In this document: positions 8,740-21,692 of the stretch, one piece after another
Position numbering within the stretch: the stretch's first letter is position 1
How the letters are laid out: every line of letters starts with the position of its first letter
Source: Methylobacterium sp. J-048
Lineage (GTDB): Bacteria > Pseudomonadota > Alphaproteobacteria > Rhizobiales > Beijerinckiaceae
Assembly: GCF_022829515.1 (NCBI RefSeq)
Contig: NZ_JAKSYL010000057.1
Coordinates: 1-35,071, forward strand
Reading direction: 5' to 3'
Length of the DNA stretch: 35,071 nucleotides
Translations under genes and position numbers: made by a program
Notes under the pieces: generated by a model
What the model was told of the DNA's origin: nothing
Database searches by the model: none
The model's input: only the letters and a program-made list of their open reading frames with translations

Positions 8740-9598
8740 GCGGCGGTCCCCCCCGTCCCATCCATCCCCCTCATCCTGAGGTGCTGCGCAGCGGCCTCGA
8801 AGGAGCCCTCCAGGGATCGCACGGCTGGCTGGAGGGCTCCTTCGAGGCCTCCGTTACGCTCCGGCACCTCAGGATGAGGGCCTGGGTGGGAGGCTTGGGC
8901 GATGCGGGTCAGCGCGATCGCGTTCGACAGGTAGAAGCCGCTGTTGATCCGGTGGCTCTGCGACCAGGTGAATCCGTCGAGCGCCGGCTCCGAAGCAATC
9001 CGCCGCCGCAATCCGCCCTGGGTCACCGGCACGATCGCCGGCGAGCGGTCGCCGCGGGGAAAGAACTGTCCGGCCGCGTGCATCACGGTGAGCAGGGCGG
9101 TGCGCGGTGCGACGGTGAACAGCACCGACCCATCGGTGCGGGCGCCCAGGGCCGCGAGCGCCCGGACGATGTCGGCGGCGCGGTAATGGATCAGCGAATC
9201 CATCGCCACCACGTGGTCGAACCGGCCGAGGCTCGGGTCGAGCATGTCGCCGACGCGAAACTCGATCCGGCCGGGGCCGGGGATCGTGGGCAGCCGGTCC
9301 CGGGCGAGGCCGACCAGGGTCGGCGAGACGTCGATGGCCACCACCGCGGCGCCGCGCCTTGCGGCCTCGACGCTGAGCGCCCCGGTGCCGCAGCCGGCAT
9401 CCAGCAGGCGCAGGCCGGTCATGTCGGCGGGTAGCCAGGAGAGCAGCGTCGCGCGCATCGCGTCCCGGCCGGCCCGCACGGTGGCGCGGATCCGGCTCAC
9501 CGGCGCGTCGGAGGTCAGGCGCGACCAAGCCTCGACCGCGGTGCGGTCGAAGTAGGTGGTCAGTTCACCCCTCCGGGTGTCGTAGCTCGCGCCCGCCA

Positions 9599-9599
<1 letters not shown>
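8736..9599 (-). CDS. bchM: Magnesium protoporphyrin IX O-methyltransferase (BchM) with repeat-encoded C-terminal tail
   Basis: SAM-dependent enzyme that methylates the C13 propionate of Mg-protoporphyrin IX, after BchH/I/D and before AcsF. The SAM-binding motif LLDAGCGTG is at residues 65-73. The enzyme body ends around residue 237 (LSNAIALTRIAQAS), close to the family's usual 225-240 aa. The next 50 residues (238-287, HPGPHPEVPERNGG onward) are read from a family A palindromic repeat (8768-8880) that keeps the frame open up to the lhaA start. The ATGA overlap with lhaA (8736-8739) is retained. ATG at 9599 overlaps the bchL TGA by 1 nt. The tail is low-complexity and probably not functional in catalysis. 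Confidence 0.95.
8768..8880. repeat. Family A palindromic repeat, copy 2 (inside bchM 3' end)
   Basis: About 113 bp with outer arms CCCTCATCCTGAGGTGC and GCACCTCAGGATGAGGG, plus inner inverted blocks around CTCGAAGGAGCCCTCC and GGAGGGCTCCTTCGAG. It is the same element as 1707-1823. Here it lies wholly within the bchM reading frame and encodes the C-terminal tail. Confidence 0.88.
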
Positions 9600-14224
<4,625 letters not shown>

Positions 14225-14235
<11 letters not shown>

Positions 14236-15820
14236 AATGCGCCTTGGCGTCGTAGAGAGTTTCCAGGGTGATGAGCGGCAACCGCCGCTCACGGGCGAAC
14301 TTCTCCGTGTTGCTGCGCGCTTTGCCGCGCACGAAGAACGGGATTTTCTTCAGCTCTTTCTCGGCTTCCGGAGCCCAGGGGGCCGCCGTGATCACGACGT
14401 CCTCGTCCAGGAGGATCGGCGCGGTCGCCGGTGCCGGATCGGCCGTTTCCAGGACTTCCGGGACGTCCGCCGCGGAGACCGCGCGCGGGTTGCCGCCGAG
14501 ATGCGAAGGACCGACGCCGTCGTGGAATTCGGGATCCTCCCGGAACATGCCGAGCAGGTGTTCCTCGAGGCCCATCATCAGCGGATGGACCAGGGTGTCG
14601 AACAGGACGTTGGCGCCCTCAAAACCCATCTGCGGGGCGTAGCGGGCCGGGAAATCCTGGACGTGGACGGGCGCGGAGATCACCGCGCAGGGGATGCCGA
14701 GCCGCTTGGCGACGTGGCGCTCCATCTGGGTGCCGAGGACCAGTTCGGGGGCGGCGGCGCGGATCGCGGCCTCGACGTCGAGGTAGTCGTCGGTGATCAG
14801 GGCCTCGATGCCGTGCCGGGCCGCCTCGGCCCGGACCTCGCGGGCGAATTCGCGGCCGTAGGTTCCGAGGCCGACGACCGTGAAGCCGAGTTCGCCAGCG
14901 GCCATCCGGGCGATGCCGATCGCGTGGGTCGCGTCGCCGAACACGAAGACGCGCTTGGCCGTCAGGTAGGTCGAATCGACCGAGCGCGAGTACCAGGGCA
15001 GACGCGAGCCGGGGCCGTCGAGGATCGGCTCCGGATCGACACCGGCGAGCGCTGCGACTTCCGCCACGAAGCGATTCGTGGCGCCGACGCCGAGGGGCAC
15101 TTCCTGCGTGAACGGCTGCCCGAAATTCTTCTTGAGATACTCGGCGGCGCTGCGGGCGGTCTCCGGGTAGAGCACGACGTTGAAGTCGGCATCCTTGAGC
15201 CGGCCGAGATCGGCCGGGCTGGCGCCGAGCGGGGCGACGACGTTGACGTCGATCCCAAGGCTGTCGAGCAGGCGGCGGATCTCGATCAGGTCATCGCGGT
15301 GCCGGAAGCCGAGTGCCGTCGGGCCGAGGATGTTGCAGAGCGGGCGCCGCCCCGGCTCCCGCGCGGTGCGCGGTGCGGGGGCTCCGGCGAGTGCCCGGAC
15401 CAACCGATAAAACGTCTCGGACGCGCCCCAGTTCTCCTTCTTCTGGTAGGCCGGCAGCTCCAGAGGAATCACCGGGATCGGCAGGTCGAGGGCCTTGGCG
15501 AGCCCGCCCGGATCGTCCTGGATCAGCTCGGCGGTGCAGGAGGCGCCGACGATCATCGCCTGCGGCTGGAAGCGCGCATAGGCAGCCGCGACCGAGGTCT
15601 TGAACAGCTCGGCGGTATCGCGCCCGAGATCCTGCGCCCGGAAGGTCGTGTACGTGACCGGCGGGCGCGTATCCCGCCGCTCGATCATCGTGAACAGCAG
15701 GTCCGCGTAGGTGTCGCCCTGCGGTGCGTGCAGCACGTAGTGCAGCCCGGTCATGGCGGTGGCGACGCGCATCGCGCCGATATGCGGGGGGCCTTCGTAG
15801 GTCCAGAGGGTGAGCTGCAT
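14225..15820 (-). CDS. bchB: Protochlorophyllide reductase subunit B (BchB)
   Basis: NifK-like subunit of the dark-operative reductase, forming the BchN/BchB catalytic tetramer. The protein is 531 aa, as expected. It starts [18 protein letters not shown]. Asp36 in PQGDTYAD corresponds to the unusual aspartate ligand of the [4Fe-4S] cluster in this family. [15 protein letters not shown] follows near residue 95, and the C-terminal [17 protein letters not shown] is typical of the BchB tail domain. It begins 4 nt after bchN, and its stop lies within the bchH start region. Confidence 0.98.
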
Positions 15821-15824
15821 CGCC

Positions 15825-17602
<1,778 letters not shown>

Positions 17603-17652
17603 GCATCCGCTCCCCTATGCTCGGCGCCGTCCTGAACGTCGTCGTTGGCAGA

Positions 17653-17681
17653 GGCTAGGGCCGCGGCCCCAAAAGTGTCAA
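17653..17681 (-). promoter_or_regulatory. Candidate bchF promoter
   Basis: On the minus strand TTGACA (17681..17676) is followed after 17 nt by CTAGCC (17658..17653). The -10 is a poor match to the sigma-70 consensus. The -35 lies inside the PpsR-type operator, as expected for repression by occlusion. The distance to the bchF ATG is about 50 nt. Confidence 0.4.
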
Positions 17682-17693
17682 GTGCGCTTGACG
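17676..17693. promoter_or_regulatory. PpsR/CrtJ-type operator upstream of bchF
   Basis: TGTCAAGTGCGCTTGACG is one base from TGT-N12-ACA and nearly palindromic. It resembles the bchG operator at 20747-20764 across GTGT.AA.......CTTGAC. It lies between the divergent bchF and aerR-like genes, so PpsR could control both. Confidence 0.65.
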
Positions 17694-17926
17694 CTCGAAT
17701 GAAGTGACATGGGGTTTGTCATATTTTCTTTGTTCCAAGTCATTGCCAAGATCGTCGGCTCGGGTATCGTTCTGGTTGCTGGCTCGGGTTTGCGTGGCTT
17801 GGCTGGTTTGATCCGAAAGATCGACGACGACGAAGACGTGAGAAGACAGGCGGGCAACGCCACACGCGACGCGCATGCGGAACCGCCGGTCCACCCGGGC
17901 CGGGGTCGCTTCTGGGAGGGATGCCG

Positions 17927-18838
17927 ATGGGAGACTGGAGGCATTTCGGAGAGCGTCTGGATCCGGGTCCGGTCGCCGGAGGTTGTGGCGCGATGGGTGA
18001 TGGGCGGTCGGCCTTCGCCGATGGGCCGCGGGTCCGCCACCAAGCCATCCCGCGCGCCGCCTCCGACGACAAGGCGGTGCCGGACGCCCTGGCCCGCCTG
18101 GTCGAGGCGGAGATCCTGCCCCGGCTGATGCTGGCCCATCGGCCTGCGGGGCGCCGCGCCCAGGCCGACCGGGCGCCGAGCCCGGAGGAGATCGCGGCCT
18201 TCAGCGCGCTCCTGCTGGCCCCGGGGCCGATCGATCTCGACGCCCAGGTGGCTGCGCTGCGCGAGGGCGGGCTGCCGCTGCCGCGCCTGCTCCTCGACCT
18301 GCTCGCCCCGGCGGCGCGCCACCTCGGCGAGCTCTGGGAGGACGACGCCTGCGACTTCCTGGCCGTGACCGAGGGGCTCGGCCGGCTTCAGGCCGTGAGC
18401 CGACGCCTCTGCGCGCAGCTCGAGGACGATACGGTCCCGGCCAACGGCCGCAGCGTGCTGCTGCTGCCCTGCCCGGGCGAGACCCATCATTTCGGCCTGT
18501 CGATCGTGGCGAGCTTCTTCCGCGAGGCCGGCTGGGACGTGACCACGGCGGTCCCCGGACCCGAGGTCGATCCCCTGACGCTGCTGCGCGCCGAATGGTT
18601 CGACGTGGTCGGCCTGTCGCTGTCCTGCGACGTGTTCCTGCCGGCCCTGTCCGGCACGGTGACGGATGTCCGGCGCGCCTCCAGCAACAAGGAGGTCCGG
18701 GTGATCGTCGGCGGTCCGTATTTCGCCCGCTACGGCGGCGAGGCGGGCATCGTCGGCGCCGATGCCTGCGCCCCGGACGGGTTCCTGGCGCCGGCCACGG
18801 CCGAAGCGTTGCTGGACAGACGCGCCCTGGCCTGCTGA
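17927..18838 (+). CDS. Cobalamin-binding PpsR anti-repressor-like regulator (AerR/PpaA type)
   Basis: The protein is 303 aa. Its C-terminal half is a B12-binding Rossmann domain: SVLLLPCPGETHHFGLSIV (about 175-193), then AGWDVTTAVPGPEVDP, VVGLSLSCD and VRVIVGGPYF. The canonical DxHxxG of cobalamin domains reads E185-T-H187-H-F-G190 here, so His187 is the probable lower ligand. The N-terminal half is helical and has LGELWEDDACDFLAVTEGLGRLQ (about 132), typical of a B12-binding helical bundle. AerR/PpaA proteins bind cobalamin in a light-dependent way and antagonise CrtJ/PpsR. Position directly before ppsR and across from bchF supports this role. The start is taken as ATG 17927 with GGAGGG 7 nt upstream; ATG 17921 is too close to that site. 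Confidence 0.85.
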   Translation: MGDWRHFGERLDPGPVAGGCGAMGDGRSAFADGPRVRHQAIPRAASDDKAVPDALARLVEAEILPRLMLAHRPAGRRAQADRAPSPEEIAAFSALLLAPGPIDLDAQVAALREGGLPLPRLLLDLLAPAARHLGELWEDDACDFLAVTEGLGRLQAVSRRLCAQLEDDTVPANGRSVLLLPCPGETHHFGLSIVASFFREAGWDVTTAVPGPEVDPLTLLRAEWFDVVGLSLSCDVFLPALSGTVTDVRRASSNKEVRVIVGGPYFARYGGEAGIVGADACAPDGFLAPATAEALLDRRALAC

Positions 18839-18869
18839 AAGGGGCAAAATTTTCAACTCTCACATTACG

Positions 18870-20315
18870 GTGACCGTGACGCCCCAGCCTCACCCCACCC
18901 CGCAGTCGCCGCCTCCGGCACTGCTCCAGGTGGCCGACCACCTCGACGGCGAGGCGGTCGGGCGTCTCGTCGCGGCATCGGCCGACCTGTCCCTGGTGGT
19001 CGATGCCGACGGGGTGATCCGGGACGCGACCGCCGCGACCGACCTCGAGGCGGAGAACATCTCCGGCTGGCTCGGGCGGCGCTGGATCGACACCGTGACG
19101 ATCGAGAGCCGGCCCAAGGTCGACGCCCTGCTGCGCGACGCCCGGCCCGACGGCATCACCCGCTGGCGTCAGATCAACCATCCCTCCCCCAGCGGCATCG
19201 ACCTGCCGATCCGCTACGCCTCGATCCGCTCCGGCGAGGGTGGGCCGATCGTCATCCTCGGCCGCGACATGCGGGCGGTGGCCGCGCTCCAGCGCCGGCT
19301 CACCGACGCCCAGCAGGCCCTGGAGCGCGACTACGCCCGGCTGCGCGCCGCCGAGACCCGCTACCGGCTGCTGTTCCAGATCTCCGGCGAGGCGGTTCTG
19401 GTGGTCGATGCCGGCACCCGCCGGGTCGCCGAGGCGAACCCGTCCGCCGCGCGCCTGCTCGGGCGCCCGGCCAAGCGTCTGGCCGGCCAAGACGCCGTCG
19501 ACCTGTTCGATGCCGGCAGCGCCCGCTCCCTGGAGGCGCAGTTCGCCGCCCTGCGGACGACCGGGCAGGCCGGGGAGGTCCGCGCCGCCCTCCAGCACGG
19601 GCGCGGCGAGGTCACCGTCGCGGTCTCGCTGTTCCGCGGCGAGGGCGGACCGAGTGCGCTGATGCGGCTCGTGGCCGATCCGGCCGCCGCCGAGGCCGGC
19701 CCCGATCAGGAGGCGCCGACCCGCGCGGTGATCGAGGCGATGCCGGAAGGCTTCGTGGTCACCGATTCGACCCGCCGGATCCTGATGGCCAACGCCGCCT
19801 TCCTGGAGCTGGCGCAGCTCGCCACCGAGAGTCAGGCAAGGGGCCGGCCCCTCGACCAGTGGCTCGGCCGCGAGGATACCGAGGCGCAGGCCCTGTTCGC
19901 CAGCCTGGTCGACCACGGCTCCGTGCGCCGCTTCGCCACCGTGATCCGCGGCACCTATGGCGGCGTCGAGGATGTCGAGGTCGCCGCCGTCTCGGTGCCG
20001 GGCTCCCGCCCGTGCCTGGGCTTCGCGATCCGCTCCGCCCCCCGGCGGATCCCGGAAGGGCGACTCGCCGGCAGCCGCGACGTGCCGCGCTCGGTGGAGC
20101 AGATGGCCGAGCTGGTCGGGCGGGTCTCGATGAAGACCCTGGTCCGCGAGACCACCGACCTGATCGAGAAGCTCTGCATCGAGGCGGCCCTGCGGATCAC
20201 CCGCGACAACCGCGCTTCGGCGGCCGAGATGCTCGGCCTCAGCCGCCAGGGCCTCTACGCCAAGATGCGCCGCTACGGCGTCGGCGATCTCGACGCCCCC
20301 GGCGAAAACGATTGA
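18870..20315 (+). CDS. ppsR: Photosynthesis gene repressor PpsR (CrtJ)
   Basis: PAS-domain repressor of photosynthesis genes under oxygen and light. The protein is 481 aa from a GTG at 18870; GTG 18876 is an equally possible start, and neither has a good ribosome site. Layout: N-terminal PAS about 30-130, a Q-linker helix (LQRRLTDAQQALERDYARL) about 140-160, two more PAS domains (RYRLLFQISGEAVLVVDAG from about 165; VIEAMPEGFVVTDSTRRIL from about 287), and a Fis-type HTH at the C-terminus (IEAALRITRDNRASAAEMLG then LSRQGLYAKMRRYG). Cysteines are only Cys382 and Cys436; Cys436, at the start of the HTH (EKLCIEAAL), matches the conserved HTH cysteine of Rhodobacter PpsR. The gene lies 31 nt after the aerR-like gene. 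Confidence 0.95.
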   Translation: MTVTPQPHPTPQSPPPALLQVADHLDGEAVGRLVAASADLSLVVDADGVIRDATAATDLEAENISGWLGRRWIDTVTIESRPKVDALLRDARPDGITRWRQINHPSPSGIDLPIRYASIRSGEGGPIVILGRDMRAVAALQRRLTDAQQALERDYARLRAAETRYRLLFQISGEAVLVVDAGTRRVAEANPSAARLLGRPAKRLAGQDAVDLFDAGSARSLEAQFAALRTTGQAGEVRAALQHGRGEVTVAVSLFRGEGGPSALMRLVADPAAAEAGPDQEAPTRAVIEAMPEGFVVTDSTRRILMANAAFLELAQLATESQARGRPLDQWLGREDTEAQALFASLVDHGSVRRFATVIRGTYGGVEDVEVAAVSVPGSRPCLGFAIRSAPRRIPEGRLAGSRDVPRSVEQMAELVGRVSMKTLVRETTDLIEKLCIEAALRITRDNRASAAEMLGLSRQGLYAKMRRYGVGDLDAPGEND

Positions 20316-20388
20316 TTTCTTTTTGCTTTTGGGGTTCGGCGGCGTCGTTCCGGGCGCGATGACAGACAGTTCGATCGCGCAATCGCTC

Positions 20389-20420
20389 CCCTTATCCTGA
20401 CGCGGGCACCTCAGGATGAC
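20389..20420. repeat. Family A palindromic repeat, internally deleted copy
   Basis: The left end CTTATCCTGA is joined directly to the right end CGCGGGCACCTCAGGATGA. In the full copy at 1707-1823 these two ends are about 80 bp apart, and both contain CTGA at the join. This is consistent with a deletion between short direct repeats. Confidence 0.65.
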
Positions 20421-20520
20421 GGCGCGGATGGGATCTCCGGAGAGGTCGTAGCGGCGTCGGGCGGGCGATCCGATTCGGGGGCCGCCTGACTCCCGGATCC
20501 GAACGATCCCGCGCCGAAGC

Positions 20521-20634
20521 CGCCGGTTACCGGCCGGACTTAGCCAAGTCCGCGAAGGCTGGGCGCCGGCACGCGTCGCGAAGCCTTCGCGGAGCCTTCG
20601 AAGGCTGAGCCCCCGGCCCAAAACCCTTCGCGGA
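20521..20634. repeat. Cluster of short palindromes downstream of ppsR
   Basis: GGACTT-AGCC-AAGTCC (20536-20551), CGCGAAGCCTTCGCGG around 20577-20592, and the perfect palindrome AGCCTTCGAAGGCT (20593-20606), with further CGCGAAGG/CCTTCGCGG copies on both sides. It may terminate ppsR transcription or be another repeat family. Confidence 0.5.
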
Positions 20635-20746
20635 ATCACCGGCCTCCCTGACGCGATCGTGTCCGGCCGACACTGGTATTTAATTTTGTATTCGTGACCG
20701 TCCGCGGTCTTTATGCGCCAAGCCGGATCGACATGATGCTGCCAAG

Positions 20747-20764
20747 TGTAAATCCAGCTTGACA
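20747..20764. promoter_or_regulatory. PpsR/CrtJ operator upstream of bchG
   Basis: TGTAAATCCAGCTTGACA matches TGT-N12-ACA exactly. It ends 28 nt before the bchG ATG and includes TTGACA (20759-20764), which could be a -35 box. A -10 spaced from it would fall almost on the start codon, so the true promoter may be the AT-rich patch around 20675-20693. Confidence 0.75.
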
Positions 20765-20792
20765 CGCCCGGCGGCCCCGGTAGCCTGCCGGC

Positions 20793-21692
20793 ATGGCCAC
20801 CACGCCCGCCCCGACCACGCCTGCACCGAGCGCTGTCGTCGAGCTTCTCAAGCCGCTCACCTGGTTCGCGCCGATGTGGGCGTTCGCCTGCGGGGTGATC
20901 TCCTCGGGGCAGCCGGCCCACGGCCAATGGCCGGTGATCGCCGCGGGCGTCGTGCTGGCCGGGCCGCTGGTCTGCGCTACCAGCCAGGCGACCAACGACT
21001 GGTTCGACCGGCATGTCGACGCGATCAACGAGCCGGGCCGGCCGATTCCCTCCGGGCGCATTCCCGGGCGCTGGGGCCTCTATCTGGCGGTGGGCTGGAC
21101 GCTGCTGTCGCTGCTGGTGGCCGCCGCCCTGGGGCCATGGATCCTGGGCGCCGCTCTGTTCGGGCTGGTCCTCGCCTGGATCTACTCCGCGCCGCCGTTG
21201 CGTCTGAAAAAAAACGGCTGGTGGGGGAATGCCGCGGTGGGGCTCTGCTACGAGGGCCTGCCCTGGTTCACCGGAGCCGCCGTGATGGCCGCCGCCCTGC
21301 CCGACCGGCGGGTGCTGCTCGTCGCCCTGCTCTATTCGATCGGCGCCCACGGCATCATGACCCTCAACGACTTCAAGTCGGTGGAGGGCGACCGGCGCAT
21401 GGGCCTCTTGTCCCTGCCGGTGCAGATGGGCTCGGACCGGGCCGCCCGCTTCGCCTGCCTGGTCATGGCGGTGCCGCAGGTGGTGGTGATCGGGCTGCTG
21501 TCGGCCTGGGAGCGCTACGGCCATGCCGCCCTGGTAGCCGCGTTGCTCGCCGGACAATGCGCCCTGATGGTCCGGTTCCTGAAGGATCCCCGCGAGCGGG
21601 CCGCCTGGTACAACGGCACCGGCACGACCCTCTACGTCCTCGGCATGCTGGTCGCCGCCTTCGCGCTGCGGCCGCTGGTGGGAGGGGCGTGA
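20793..21692 (+). CDS. bchG: Bacteriochlorophyll synthase (BchG)
   Basis: UbiA-type prenyltransferase that esterifies bacteriochlorophyllide a with geranylgeranyl diphosphate. The protein is 299 aa with about nine helices. The first Asp-rich motif is TNDWFDRHVDAINEP (about 68-82) and the second is LNDFKSVEGDRRMG (about 191-204), both as in BchG/ChlG. The LKPLTWFAPMWAFACG N-terminus is conserved. It is controlled by the operator at 20747-20764. The TGA overlaps the ATG of the following MFS gene by 1 nt. Confidence 0.97.
   Translation: MATTPAPTTPAPSAVVELLKPLTWFAPMWAFACGVISSGQPAHGQWPVIAAGVVLAGPLVCATSQATNDWFDRHVDAINEPGRPIPSGRIPGRWGLYLAVGWTLLSLLVAAALGPWILGAALFGLVLAWIYSAPPLRLKKNGWWGNAAVGLCYEGLPWFTGAAVMAAALPDRRVLLVALLYSIGAHGIMTLNDFKSVEGDRRMGLLSLPVQMGSDRAARFACLVMAVPQVVVIGLLSAWERYGHAALVAALLAGQCALMVRFLKDPRERAAWYNGTGTTLYVLGMLVAAFALRPLVGGA

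Larger units (their letters stand above)
17603..17926. other. Divergent intergenic region between bchF and the aerR-like gene
   Basis: Besides the operator at 17676-17693, it holds TGACA-N7-TGTCA (17705-17721), a second inverted repeat of unknown role, followed by an AT-rich stretch (CATATTTTCTTTGTT, 17720-17734) that is unusual in this GC-rich window. A frame open from 17709 to 18128 reads no recognisable protein and overlaps the aerR-like gene, so I treat 17735-17926 as a 5' leader. Confidence 0.5.
20316..20792. other. ppsR-bchG intergenic region
   Basis: A 477-nt spacer. It starts with a T-rich run (TTTCTTTTTGCTTTT, 20316-20330), then the deleted family A repeat (20389-20420) and a cluster of hairpin-forming sequences (20521-20634). 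An AT-rich patch (GGTATTTAATTTTGTATTC, 20675-20693) precedes the PpsR operator and bchG and is a candidate promoter zone. I see no coding potential. Confidence 0.6.

Noticed and set aside
6856..8877. 673-codon plus-strand open frame opposite puhA and lhaA
   Set aside because: It is a shadow frame of conserved genes; the C-terminal part reads the antisense of the family A repeat.
17709..18128. 139-codon open frame starting MGFVIFSLFQVIAKIVGSG upstream of the aerR-like gene
   Set aside because: The start looks like a membrane helix, but it overlaps the aerR-like gene by 200 nt in another frame, lacks a ribosome site and loses protein character after 35 residues.
20660..20672. TGTCCGGCCGACA as a second PpsR site upstream of bchG
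   Set aside because: The spacing between TGT and ACA is 7, not 12, and such GC-rich near-palindromes arise often here.
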